Positions 20,532-30,934 of a stretch of 64,000 nt of DNA are shown one piece after another. This DNA comes from Gracilaria gracilis (taxonomy: Eukaryota; Rhodophyta; Florideophyceae; Gracilariales; Gracilariaceae): NCBI GenBank assembly GCA_030374805.1, contig JARGSG010000112.1, positions 1-64,000 of the forward strand, read 5' to 3'. Made by a program: the position numbers and the translations under genes. The notes beneath the pieces were generated by a model that was not told where the DNA came from, ran no database searches, and worked only from the letters and a program-made list of their open reading frames with translations. Each line of letters starts with the position of its first letter. Positions within the stretch are counted from its first letter, which is position 1.

Positions 20532-22309
20532 GGTGAGTGAGTGCGCGGGACGTAGGAAAAGCGGCCGCGAATGGGTGGAGAGGGGAGAATCGCAAAAGCG
20601 AACAACATCCTCCTCTATCATTGCACAAACGCGCAAAGTACTGTCGTGCCAGGACTTCATAATTGATGTAGACTTACATGAGGATAAGCAAAGAAGAATG
20701 CTTCTTCCAGAACAATGTCCGGAACCTACCCTCAAGTTGCAACACCACCAGCAGAAGTCCTGTCACCCAACACAAAGACAGCGTTTGTAGAAACAATGGC
20801 GAACACGTTGCTCCTTGCGCTTTCTTCCCACACTCCTTTCGGCCCCTTGCACTGCCCTCCAGCACTCGTCTTGGCGCACCTCACGTCCTCCATCCGGCTT
20901 GACCGCGATTCCAATCCCCAACACCATACCATCACCACCGTCGCACAGACTGTAGATGTCATTTCTTCAAAAGCTTGTTCTGTAGCCTTCATGATGGGCG
21001 GTACAGATATCTCCTTTAGATCAGCTTCTGTTAAGAGACCATTACGTCTTCTGAATGTACAATTTTCCAAAGCGCTACGCAAGCCAGTCGTCAACAAGCA
21101 GTTCCTCAGCAACGGCAGCTACAGCAGCTCTTGCCAAACGAATAGTGGCAAACTCGAGATTCAAGGCGTTGGCCATGGACGACAAGGAAGCAGCTGTTGC
21201 CAAGATGGTAGAGTTATCGCCATCGAGAACGATTTGACAAAAGGCTTGCGGCCAATCGAGAGTGACGAGATTGGCATCACACGGAAGAAAACGAAACGGA
21301 AGCACAGATATTTGAATATCCGACAGCAAAGCGCGCCAAAAGATCTTCTCGACAATCTTTGAACGACGCGGGGTGGTCAGAATCAGAAACTATGTCGGAG
21401 AAGGAGCAGTGGACGGATTTGTGGACGTAGGCGCAAGCTGAGCCGTCTGAACGGCCAGAGAAACAGTTACACACCTCGCTCGCTGCAGAACGGTCATCAT
21501 CCTGTGCACCAGCTGGTCATGTCTTCGAAGATGCTATCCCTTGTTGAACGGGTTTTCGCACCAACAGCGGTGTGAACGACGTCGTTTGCCGCCACCGAGC
21601 TTGTGCGTTTCTTTCGCGCGTGCTTGTAAAGCGATTGTTGCGAGCATGCGCTGTCGCTACCGCTGCTGCTCGTTCTGCAAGAGCTACTCTCACTATCCAT
21701 TTCTCGTCTCAGCACGTCCTTCGTCACCCACCGCGCGAGAGCAAGTCGTCATCATATGAGAGCACTTATTGGGTGCGTGGCGAACAAACAGACAGGCGAC
21801 ATGAGGACTCATTAGTGGGGGACGTTTTCCGAAATCGCATTCTTTCAGTCATGTGGGAAAGAACGTGAGATTATCTGACTTTCCCACCACCCGCAAAGAA
21901 ACGGGCACTCAGCCCATAAAAAGTAGAAATAGACAAGACAAACTCTCCAAAAGAAAACAGTTAGTTCAAAAGCCGCGTCGCCCACCCAGCCAGATAGAGC
22001 TATGTTGGATGCGGTCATATTCTTTGATGCCCTGGCCGCACCTCTTATACATAGCTCTCACAGTGGCTCTTCCCGACGAAGTGCTTTGCAGCGCAATTTG
22101 TAAAGCGCGGCGCTGCTGGGGACTTGGTCGGGGGACCACCATGGAAAGGGCTGGGTGCCGCTTAGCGGAAGAAGAGAGATGGCAAGCCAGAGAAGGTTGC
22201 CGGCCTTTTGTGCAGACCAAGTGCCGTGGAAGCAGCATTCGCGCTGTGTCCACGTGTAGCCATCGGTCACAAGTTGTCTACAGTGTAGACCACGCGCGCT
22301 ACCGCGTCT
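20532..22309. other. Region without an assignable gene, fragment-like minus-strand coding
   Basis: Between the MYB stop and the next open frame no complete gene is seen. Protein-like stretches occur on the minus strand in shifting frames (20732-21112, 21075-21329, 21966-22253). A plus-strand frame of 215 codons (20715-21362) looks like the antisense of these. The whole stretch resembles a decayed or fragmented gene. Confidence 0.4.
21075..21329 (-). pseudogene. Possible ArgJ-like or RNase PH-like fragment
   Basis: The minus strand reads QAFCQIVLDGDNSTILATA followed by an Ala-rich helix. The motif resembles the VDGDTST block of ornithine acetyltransferase (ArgJ) and, less well, the DG-containing loop of exosome RNase PH proteins. 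Neither can be confirmed because the frame is closed on both sides. Treat as unassigned. Confidence 0.22.
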
Positions 22310-22792
22310 TTGTCACTGCGTGCCTGTAGATCAGCAGCACTTTCGACTCGAGTGCGTCGTCCACCTAGCGCGCCACCGCGCCACCGTTCGCCGCCGCGCC
22401 GCCCAGTGCAAGTCGATCCCGATCACGTCCTTCTGTCGCAAGTGCGACCCAGTCCGTTGCACAAACCACCTGTGCTTTCTGCGTCTTCTCGCAACGTAAC
22501 CACAGCCGTTCGTTTTGAGCCTCACAGACCCACGCCTCATGCTCTCAAGCGCAGGCGAAAGCGATGGAACTGGCGCAAGTTGCGGGCCTATCGCTTACAC
22601 GCGTTGATGCTCGCTGCTGCCGTGTTTATCGCGTACTTTCCCAGCGTTATACGTGATTTACCGCAGGATCTTCGCGAAGAGTTTATGGGCGAAAAGGACC
22701 ATCCCACGGGGGATCCGAATGCTTTATTCAAATCTCTCTTCCGAATGGAGAATGATTGTAACGAACATGTGCCCAAATCCAACACAAGCTAG
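22310..22792 (+). CDS. Putative single-pass membrane protein, unidentified
   Basis: A 160-codon open frame has an Arg/Pro-rich first half and a basic stretch KRRRKRWNWRKLRAYRLHA. One hydrophobic segment follows (LMLAAAVFIAYFPSVI), then an acidic tail. It has no ATG near its 5' end, so a first exon or an indel is likely. The pattern fits an organelle inner-membrane or assembly-factor-type protein, but no family is recognised. Confidence 0.4.
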   Translation: MSLRACRSAALSTRVRRPPSAPPRHRSPPRRPVQVDPDHVLLSQVRPSPLHKPPVLSASSRNVTTAVRFEPHRPTPHALKRRRKRWNWRKLRAYRLHALMLAAAVFIAYFPSVIRDLPQDLREEFMGEKDHPTGDPNALFKSLFRMENDCNEHVPKSNTS

Positions 22793-22885
22793 TCATATCA
22801 TGCACACGCCTACTCAACTCTTTTGCCTCGCAACATCGCTCCATGCATGCAATAACTGTTACCAAAAACCAATCTGCAAACGTTA

Positions 22886-23262
22886 TCAAAGCCTAGTAAA
22901 CATATAGTTCTCACGTTCTGACGTGAACGAGGGAATAAACTTCACTTCACCAATCACATCGATTGCTTCATCCAGCTTCGGAGCCTGTTTTCGCTTTTGG
23001 AAAGCATGGTACGCAACTTTGGGCACATGCGCACATTCGGCCTTTGTCTCTCGCTCCCTTAAAATGTTCAGATGTTCTGCCAGAGCTCGATCGCTTTCCA
23101 TATTCAGAGCCACAACCTTCACGTTAGCGTCGTGTGCTTTCGCAACCTCAATGTACTTTCGTCGAGCGTTTCTATCTGGGCTCGTATTATCAATCACCAC
23201 GCTATTACCAGCCACCAACTCGTTTATTGTGGCTCGAATGCATCGCGCAAACGCTAACCAAG
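22886..23262 (-). pseudogene. C-terminal fragment of polynucleotide kinase 3'-phosphatase (PNKP)
   Basis: PNKP repairs DNA ends. Only the end of its kinase domain is present: AGNSVVIDNTSPDRNARRKY, AEHLNILRERE, VPKVAYHAF and FDE-like APKLDEAIDVIGEVKF, then a stop. The DxDxT phosphatase domain and the kinase P-loop are missing, because at about 23255 the sequence changes to PGM3 coding on the other strand. It is 3'-complete and 5'-truncated. Confidence 0.8.
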
Positions 23263-23645
23263 CAGTAGGCGATGGTGTCGCAGATCTTTTGTTAGTGTGC
23301 GGTATTCTCTGCGAGGAAGGCATGAGTTTCGATTCTTGGTTGCGACAATACAACGAGCGATGTAGCAGCAATATGGTTGTTCACGTACTGGACCAAAATA
23401 TGATCGTAACGGAGGATTGCGATCAATCTGTGAAAGAACCAGAAGCTCTACGAAACTCCATCTCAGCGATTACGTCTACAGAAGGATGTAGAGGTTTTGT
23501 TAGACCAAGCGACACAGAGGATGTGGTTCGGATATATGCCGAGGCAGCGGTTGGCATGGAGGAACTGGCGAAAGACATGGCTCTGAGAATCAGTCAGTCG
23601 GTTTATGACAACTGTGGAGGTACTGGGACAAGGCCACAGTGTTGA
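23240..23645 (+). pseudogene. C-terminal fragment of phosphoacetylglucosamine mutase (PGM3/AGM1)
   Basis: The family converts GlcNAc-6-P to GlcNAc-1-P for UDP-GlcNAc synthesis. What remains is NANQAVGDGVADLLLV, MSFDSWLRQY, the substrate-phosphate loop VRPSDTEDVVRIYAEA (usually SGTED, here SDTED) and the tail GGTGTRP before TGA. The N-terminal domains with the catalytic Ser are absent. It starts at the same point where the opposite-strand PNKP fragment starts, so the two are joined head to head. Confidence 0.87.
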
Positions 23646-23701
23646 CAACTACGCAATTCTCATCGCAATTGAAGGCACGTCCAGGCATGTAATGGTGTAA
23701 T

Positions 23702-24006
23702 CTAGTATAGATGTGTTGGCTCATCTTCCACTGGCTTTGGTGTTGAAGGGCGTGATGGAAGAGAGTCATGTGTGGGTGGCTCCGAAGCAAGAAGTCGTTT
23801 CAATGGATCGTACTCTTCGTCAGGAATATTATACGGCGAATGAGTTGCCGATGGGAATGTACGTTCCTTAACTTGCATACAATAGTCACGAATTGCTTTG
23901 TCGATCTCATGACCAACGTCCGCGAAGGCTCTGGAGAAGTTTGGAGCGGCCTGGGCGTGGTGCGGATAAGAGAGAACGCCGAGCATGTCAGTGGAGGAAT
24001 TATTCG
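23702..24006 (-). pseudogene. C-terminal fragment of ketopantoate hydroxymethyltransferase (PanB)
   Basis: PanB makes ketopantoate in pantothenate synthesis. The minus strand reads DMLGVLSYPHHAQAAPNFSR, FADVGHEIDKAIRDYCMQV and TFPSATHSP, matching the last part of PanB (DLLG.., PKFVK.YA.L..., FP..EHS). It then runs about 30 residues to a stop. Coding is cut at about 24006 by the tandem repeat, and no more PanB is found beyond it. Confidence 0.7.
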
Positions 24007-24007
24007 G

Positions 24008-24415
24008 GGTGGCAAAATGGAGTAATTTTACCACTTTACTCCATTTGGCCGCCAAAATGGGGTATTTCCTCCGATTTGTCGTACAGCGCATACAGCGCTG
24101 TACACGTTGCAAGGTGTGCAATTCTTTTACGTATACAGTTTAGGCTGGCAAAATGGAGGAATTCCTCCATTCCGATCGGAGAAAAGGCGTAATTACTCCA
24201 TTTGGCCGCCAAAATAGGGTATTTCCTCCGATTCGTCGCACAGCGCATACAGCGCTGTACACGTTGCAAGGTGTGCAACTCCTTTACGTGTACAGTTTAG
24301 GCTGGCAAAATGGAGGAATTCCTCCATTCCGATCGGAGAAAAGGCGTAATTACTCCATTTGGCCGCCAAAATAGGGTATTTCCTCCGATTCGTCGCACAG
24401 CGCATACAGCGCGAA
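24008..24415. repeat. Tandem repeat of about 157 bp, 2.7 copies, with internal palindromes
   Basis: The phrase TGGCAAAATGG recurs at 24010, 24146 and 24303. The last two units are almost identical and 157 bp apart; the first is shorter and more divergent. Each of the later units contains the perfect 20-bp palindrome AATGGAGGAATTCCTCCATT, and the first two complete units contain TACAGCGCTGTA. It separates the PanB fragment from the carotenoid oxygenase gene. Confidence 0.92.
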
Positions 24416-24526
24416 CAGCACGAACAGCCACGGAATGGTGGATATGCATTTACATATTCATCAAATATCTCAAGCAGATACTGTATTTGACTCCTGCCTG
24501 CTGCGGTTGCTCGCGGTAAAACTCTC

Positions 24527-26463
24527 GTGCCTTCTGTCTCCGTCGCTCGTCGCAGTGAACCTTTCTGCCGCCATGGAGGTATGATATCCCCGCCACTGCT
24601 TGAGCTCCGAGCAATCGCGGGCACACCGCCGCATCTGATACGACCAGGTCGTCGCCTTGCCCACCACCCGCAACCCCGCATGCGCCCGTTTGAACCCGTC
24701 ATGCACAGGCCCTCAGCAGAACTCTCGTCGCACGAGCGCCACGCGCTCGCATGGGCGTCGTCGCCCTTGCCCGTGCTCCATTCATCCGGATCGCGCTCTA
24801 CACTGTGCCTGCTCCCGAGCCGCGCATGTCGCACCTCTAGTCGCACCCGCACATGCGTGGTGGCCAGTCGTCCCGTGCGTACCGCCCAGAATGACAGTGT
24901 CGTGAAAGCGCCCCTTCCGATGCGCGACGTAACGCGCATTCACGATCGAACCGACCCGGCAGTTGCATTTAGCAACTTTGACGAGTCGCCACAGCCGAGT
25001 GTTGTGCGAGTGTCTGGACGAATTCCGTGCTACTTGTATGACTCGACGTACTATCGCGTGGGTCCGGCGCGCTTTCAGGGGATGCATAGTCATGAGTCTG
25101 TTTGGACCGCTGAACATATGTTTGATACTGTCAGTATGTATTTGCATCCTTTCACTTCAATGTGTTAGAGAATTGTGTCGCCTTCAGATCGCGTATCAAC
25201 AGTACCAGTCTGCTTCGTGCCATTCGAGAAACCCCGAGCTCTGTGTACAGAAACTTTCGCGCCAATACCAACAGAAAGCCGCTGTGGCAACAGTTTGTTG
25301 AGTGGCGACCGCCGACGGTGGATCCAGCCATTGATCTGCCGTAAACCAATTACGTGGTTGGCCTGGAGTATATTCCTGGCAAGGGCTTGTGCGCACGCAG
25401 TGATGTTGCAGCCGCCCCGATTGTGCATCCGCACACTTTGAGACCGATGCGTCAGTTCCGCTTTTCGGAGCTTCACCCAATGTTGGACGGTGTGGCAAGT
25501 ATGGCACATGGTATGATTGACCAGAAAACTGGCGAGTATTACAACGTGGTGTGGTCGTGCAAACCAGGTACAACGGAGTATCAAGTGTTCTGTACCAAGA
25601 AATCGGGCGAGACTTACATTGTGGCTACCATTCGTGACAGTGCGTGTTATATGCACTCTGCATGTTTCACCGACAATTATATCATCATCACGCTGGCACC
25701 GATTCGCATTAACTTTCTGCCGTTCCTGCTGTCTCTGTCTATTGGAAATGCACTTGAGGTGGTGGATAATGGCGATGTGAAATTTGTTGTGGTATCGCGC
25801 AAGAAAGGTGGCATTGTACAGACTTGTACGCATGACACATTCTCTGCCATGCATAGCGTCACTGCGTTTGAACAGGGAGATGACGTTGTTTTGGACTGAT
25901 GCTCTTCAATTAATGCCAAGGAAATGCCTTCATTCGACATGGAAGACGTCAAGAGAAAGGGCAAACTTCCGGACTCATCCGTCACTCGCTTCACTCTGCC
26001 CAAAATCCGCAGCAGCAGCAACAACCCCGCAAAGCCAGCGCGCGCAACATGCACCGTGTTACTAGAGGAGGCGGGCGATTCCCCAGTCGTGTGCGCGGAG
26101 AAAGAATACCGATACATGTACATGACCAAGAACTCTGAAGGAGTGTTAGCAGGTCTTCTACAGAAGTTCGATATGACCACTGGTGAGTGCAAGACATTCA
26201 AATTGCCGGGGTGCATCTTGGGTGAGATGTCGTTCATGAAGGACCCGGCTGGGAGAGAGGAGGACGATGGTTGCTTGGTTGTGGTGGCGCTGGACACGGT
26301 GAATCGAAAATCGATGTTGCTTATATTGAATGCGCGCGAATTTGATGAAGTGGCGAGGGCGGAACTTCCGCTTGTTGTTCCCAGCGGCTTGCATGGGTGT
26401 TTATGGGGTGCATTGGCATGTACGGTGGGGTCTAGGAATGTTATGGTTCGTTTTAAGGGCTAG
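24527..26463 (+). CDS. Carotenoid cleavage oxygenase (RPE65/CCD family), broken frame
   Basis: Non-heme iron enzyme that cleaves carotenoids or apocarotenoids. Recognisable blocks: VSGRIPCYLYDSTYYRVGP near 25000, HPMLDGVASMAHGM, CYMHSACFTDNYIIIT, MHSVTAFEQGDDVVLD, CILGEMSFM and VVPSGLHGCLWG. The His residues in the MAHGM, MHSA, MHSV and LHG contexts correspond to the four iron ligands. A likely intron begins about 25127 (GTCAGT) and ends about 25190. In-frame TAA (25342) and TGA (25897) interrupt contiguous homology. The N-terminal 150 codons are Arg/Ser/Pro-rich and could hold a targeting peptide. Identity is firm; activity is doubtful as written. Confidence 0.85.
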
Positions 26464-26708
26464 CGGCGCTTTGTGCTTGTATCTTTGCTTTATCATGTGT
26501 TGTATGTGGGGGAGAGATAGGAACCTGGCTGCGTTTAAAAGTTGTTTCTACTCACGAGCATTGGCGGTAGAGATGAATGTGTTGTGCCGACGTGCAGCTG
26601 TGTTTCGAGAACACCACGTTGTGTTTGTACCGTAAGGCATGTTGGTGCAATCTCCAGATCATCTGCTTCACTCGTCGACTTACGCCGCCCCAGCCTTGAG
26701 TAGATACG

Positions 26709-28505
26709 TCAATCCAACAAAAACACACTTGACCGTATTTTGCATTTTCTACTTTTCGCAACGTTCTCCATCACGCGCAAGCGAGATTGTATTTGATCGA
26801 CGTAGTTCTTGAATTGAATTCGTCGGTAACACATACGGAGATAATGCACTACATCATTTCTGTTCCCAAAAGAAAACATATCTGTGTTTCGTGAAACCAA
26901 AGATGCGTGATACGTAGTGTAGAACCCACAGTCACGCTTTTTCTGCAAGTTTTGACGCAACTTGTGTATCTTTAACCTCTTCATATCATCACAAGTAAGG
27001 TTATTAACTTCGCTGTTACATCCGATAAGAAACAATATAAGATTGCTTTCAATAGCCCTATGTGGGCTCTTCTTACTGCACATGCTGTCCAGCCAGTACA
27101 CACAAGGAGTTGTTTCATCTGATATGAGGGGCTTTCTTGCAGTTCGATGTTCCCGCAGATTACGAAGCAAAACCGGCAGATTCGTAACGACAGCAAGCGA
27201 CCAGTGATCTTGGGAGCACATGGGAATTAGTGTAATATCGCTCTTCCAAACTTTTTCGTAGGTACTAACTCTCTCCGTGCTGCAAAATGTTTTTGCAACA
27301 CGCTGACGAAGCTTTGTGAATCGAATGTCGTGAGAAGCAAGGTCACAATTCCACCATGCAATAGTTGCTATTGGGTCAACAACATGAACTTTGTTCAACG
27401 CGTGTATAGACCAAGAGTTCAAACAAAGCATTGTAAACCATACTGCGTTGTCCGTGGCATCAATCCCACTACGAATGGAGTCTACATCCGTCCTTTTCAG
27501 ACAAAATGTTGACGAAAGAACACCTCCGCAAACTTCTAAATCTTCGTTAGCAGTGTCGGAGCCCCCGTGTGCCAGTGTGCTTGGTATACAAGAACTAGTT
27601 CCTTCACCTTTTGAACCTAAGAAAACGACCGAACTGGTATCCGACACTTCGCTTTGTGCCTCTTCGTCGTCTTCCTGTATATTTACTTGTTCTGCATTCT
27701 TGGCTTCATCGGACATATCCTGATCAGTATTTGTAACATCCAAATGTGCGGTGATTTCTGCAGTTGTCTTTTCCGATCTACTCTTGATTGTCTTGCGTAT
27801 AAAATCACATGAAACTTCCTTACCATTTTCGAAATCTTGTTTCCATTCGGTCACAGCGTTCACGATGTCTGCAACAGACCAACTTCTCACGCGGTTCAGA
27901 ACTGATCTAGTACATAATCTTTTTGCTTTTGAAGCAATGGAGACTAGGTCATCAGTAACATCGGCGCTCAAAATGCGATCTCCGCCAGACATGTAAGCAC
28001 GAAGAGAGGTCTGGGGCAATAGCATGGCAGAAAAAGGGTGGTTCATTGGATAGCTTTTTGTGCATTTTGGATGCATAAATTGAATTCTCTTACCGACTCC
28101 AGCGGTTTGCTGCTGTTCGTAAAAGGTGCGAAGTTTTCTGTGTGTCAAGCGCGGTTTTCGTTTCCTGCTGCTTGATGTACGAAGAACAGTGTTGAGGTCT
28201 TGTTTGAGCCGTTTATAGGCTATTAAATCTTCAATAAAATCATTGGTCACCGTGATGTTCGACTTTTTTCTGTCAGTTCGGGTGCCAGAAAACAGCTCGG
28301 GATTGACGGAGAAGGAGAAAGATAGCATTTTGGCGTTGCTGTTTAAGGGGCAGTTCTCGGGTTTAGACATGCCGCATGTGAGCGCAGATGCAGCAAAAGA
28401 TGGATTGGGGGTGGTCTCGCTAGAAAGATCTCTCTTGAAGTGATGCACAGGATGGGGTGGGAGCAGCAAAAGCGTGTGGGCGCCCTGGTTGAGCTCGGGA
28501 GCCAT
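26709..28505 (-). CDS. Ulp1-like cysteine protease (C48 family)
   Basis: An uninterrupted 598-codon frame. The N-terminal half is Ser/Glu-rich and disordered-looking. The C-terminal half has the Ulp1/SENP fold: catalytic His in SQDHWSLAVV, Asp in VYWLDSM and Cys in KRDCGFYTTYHA. Such enzymes cut SUMO from proteins, but many copies in algae and plants belong to transposons. This one lies 1.4 kb from a MULE that carries its own C48 protease, so a transposon origin is possible. It ends TGA. Confidence 0.8.
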   Translation of the reverse strand: MAPELNQGAHTLLLLPPHPVHHFKRDLSSETTPNPSFAASALTCGMSKPENCPLNSNAKMLSFSFSVNPELFSGTRTDRKKSNITVTNDFIEDLIAYKRLKQDLNTVLRTSSSRKRKPRLTHRKLRTFYEQQQTAGVGKRIQFMHPKCTKSYPMNHPFSAMLLPQTSLRAYMSGGDRILSADVTDDLVSIASKAKRLCTRSVLNRVRSWSVADIVNAVTEWKQDFENGKEVSCDFIRKTIKSRSEKTTAEITAHLDVTNTDQDMSDEAKNAEQVNIQEDDEEAQSEVSDTSSVVFLGSKGEGTSSCIPSTLAHGGSDTANEDLEVCGGVLSSTFCLKRTDVDSIRSGIDATDNAVWFTMLCLNSWSIHALNKVHVVDPIATIAWWNCDLASHDIRFTKLRQRVAKTFCSTERVSTYEKVWKSDITLIPMCSQDHWSLAVVTNLPVLLRNLREHRTARKPLISDETTPCVYWLDSMCSKKSPHRAIESNLILFLIGCNSEVNNLTCDDMKRLKIHKLRQNLQKKRDCGFYTTYHASLVSRNTDMFSFGNRNDVVHYLRMCYRRIQFKNYVDQIQSRLRVMENVAKSRKCKIRSSVFLLD

Positions 28506-29700
28506 GGATGGTGAGCTTGTAGTGGCGAGCGGAGAAAATGGATTGGGGAAGTAATACTCTGTTTACAGGTTTTACGCGTTTATGTTCTTATAGTGACATG
28601 CCTTTTTATGTGCTGTCATAGTAGTAGTGGGCGTCTCCTGAAAATGCCGTAATTTCACAAATCGCAAACAGAAAATGTTGCCTGGCACTACCGTTAGAGC
28701 AACTTTTTGCGTATTTGCGAATTACGATTTGTGTTTTCAGGAGACGCCCAGTGCTGAAGTTGTAAGTAAGCTGTATAGGTTTCATACAGTGAACGAAAAT
28801 TTTAAACCTCAAATCAGGATTTGACTTTAAAACAAAGAAGTGTACATGTTCTATCCCAGAGACCACAAAGTTTACATTACGAATCATACAGGGAGCTCCG
28901 GGAAAAGGTAATTGAAATGGTTCTCACTTCTCAAATGTGTGACCGGCAGCACCATTAACAGCCTTGCGTCACGCTCCGAAAATGAAATTGACAACAAATA
29001 GAAAATGAAATACCCTGACATGTACACGGGTAGTCTACGTGTAAGTAAGCGTGAAAATGTTTCTGTATGTACTTACAGTGTGTTCCAAAACAACATTATT
29101 GCGTTTCTCGAAACTCAATAATGCGTTATTAAGAAAATTTTTATGCCATAAACTTCTCTGAGTTATGTCTAACTAGGCAAATAAGCATGGCATTTTGTTG
29201 AGCGTGTAGAGGTACATGAAGTTATGGCACTAAACGCATTCAGAATTGAGCAGAAATTAAGTTTATGGTGCATCTTGAAAGCATTAAAACGCTAGTTTCG
29301 CCGATATTAAGTTTTTTTTATGCCATAAACTTTTCTATAGTATTGGACCATACAAATCAGACTGTTGTGAAATAAAGGTCTATGTCAGGGCTACAAGAAT
29401 ATGCCTAATAATGAGGCAAAAAACGCTGAACAAATTGATTATGCTACAATGAAAGCAAGACTAAAGACTTCAGACGATCAAGCTTGATGTTGCAGTTCTG
29501 CACGTGTAGCAGTCCAGCTTTGATTGTAAGATGATTGAAAGTTCCCACCAGCAATGTCAATAAATAAAATTTAAGAACATTTCTATTACAACACCTGTAC
29601 TAAAGGATTTTTATTTTCCAAAACTTCAGTTCAAAAGTTTATCATTGTTAGAAGTACATGAAATCTAAATAAGTTCCTTTTCCCGGAGCTCCCAGGCACT
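28506..29700. other. AT-rich intergenic DNA with short repeats
   Basis: No gene is seen. The 18-mer TTTTTATGCCATAAACTT occurs at 29138-29155 and 29315-29332. Inverted relatives (AAGTTATGGCA, AAGTTTATGG) lie between them at about 29220 and 29267. The base composition is much more AT-rich than the flanks. Confidence 0.6.
28629..28749. repeat. Inverted-repeat element, 16-bp perfect arms
   Basis: GGGCGTCTCCTGAAAA at 28629-28644 has its exact reverse complement at 28734-28749, and the inner sequences also pair in part. The 121-bp unit resembles a small MITE or hairpin element. No target-site duplication is obvious. Confidence 0.6.
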
Positions 29701-29904
29701 TTGGCGCCGCTCCGCACCAGCAGCAGCGCGCCGCCCATTTGTATTTTCCGTATCGCTTCACAGAGTATTTGGCCTCTCACAGCTCCAGCAACGCGTACTG
29801 CGTCGTATGCGCTTCTCCGCCAGCTCGGTGGCAGCATGTCTAGCGACCTGTGCCGACACAGCGTGAATTGTGAAATGGAGTTTGCCGCTATGTATTGTGG
29901 TGAG
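29701..29904 (+). other. Left flank of the MULE: interrupted host open frame
   Basis: A plus-strand frame rich in Ser, Arg and Cys runs into the transposon. When the element and one 9-bp duplication are disregarded, it stays in frame with 36053-36331. The opposite strand reads VSAQVARHAATELAEKR, which resembles the MutS2 N-terminal region VSAHVGRHAATELARAH, and the DNA is similar over about 50 bases. Which strand was coding is not clear. Confidence 0.3.
29896..29904. repeat. MULE target-site duplication, left copy
   Basis: TGTGGTGAG directly precedes the left terminal repeat and is repeated exactly at 36044-36052. Nine bases is the typical Mutator-superfamily duplication length. Confidence 0.9.
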
Positions 29905-30100
29905 GGCCCCCGGAGAATCTACGCACTGTCCAGGTAGTAGAAAAACCACCTAGAACCTCTGTAGTTATGTAACAAATTACAGTAGATCCTCCCTTTAGAC
30001 GAGAGCTTCGCCCAGATCCTCTCTCTCCATTAAGGCGGCGCCAAGTCAGGAGACCCTCCCTAGCTCCAACTCCCATGGGTTCCTCCCCCACACCCGTGAC
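29905..30100. repeat. MULE terminal inverted repeat, left
   Basis: Matches the reverse complement of 35848-36043 with a few differences, from CGGAGAATCTACGCACTGTC at the outer side to CACCCGTGAC at the inner side. Confidence 0.9.
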
Positions 30101-30934
30101 ACGTTACGCGTTACCACAAGCGTCGCCACTTTGCGCGCACTTTTCAAAATCCAAATCAACCAGGGCATGAAGGGTTGCAACATCACTGTGTTTCCAAGAG
30201 CGTGCTCCTAGGAGTGCCCCAGTTTGCCACCCGACTAATCACCATTCTACTGCTTTCTTCTTCAGTTCTCAGCTTTTGCTGCCACTTTGACAAACCCGCC
30301 GTGTCTTTCTTAGCCGCTACCGTTTCAAGCTCCTGGCCTTCTACTTTTGCTTCTGCCCTCGCAGTGCTGCTTGCAGACTTTGTGGAACTGGTTTCTACCT
30401 CTCCGTTCGAGCCGCTGCGTATGGACTCTTTCGTCCCTGTCTCTCCCTCTCTCTTCACGCTGCTGCTCTAGAACTCGGCCTCTGCTGCCTCTGCTTCTTC
30501 TCGTGCACTGCAGTCGCAAAGAGACCCCAGCGTTTCTTTCTGAAATCTTCTTCTTTATCTATCGTCACGCCGCCGCTGCTCTTCAATTCTACTTTTCGCT
30601 CAAGAACCCATTGTCGTCTATTTTCCTCTTCGTCTTGCTACCATCTTTTGTCGCGTCCCTGCCGCACCGGGACCATATCGTTGCTGCGACACCCTGCCAT
30701 AAGATTCTCAGCATCTCTTAGCGCGCCGCTACCGCCATGCATTGCTGAACATCTAGCCGATTGCCGCTGGCTCCTTTGTTCCGGGTGGATTGTGCTACAG
30801 AACCTCTCTTCGCGCCGCTTTCGCATGGTGACGCGTTAACATGTTGACGTGCTTGGACAGTCTGGTAAGTGATTGGCATGAAGACAAGGATTTTGCAGTT
30901 TTCTTCTAACAAAGAGGCTAACAATTACGAAGTT
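30101..30934. other. MULE subterminal non-coding region
   Basis: About 830 bp between the left terminal repeat and the end of the transposase frame. Pyrimidine-rich open frames exist on the plus strand, but none shows a recognisable protein. It is probably the transposase 3' untranslated region and element filler. Confidence 0.5.

Noticed and set aside
24008-24415. CRISPR array
   Set aside because: Units are long and contiguous with no variable spacers, and no cas genes are present.
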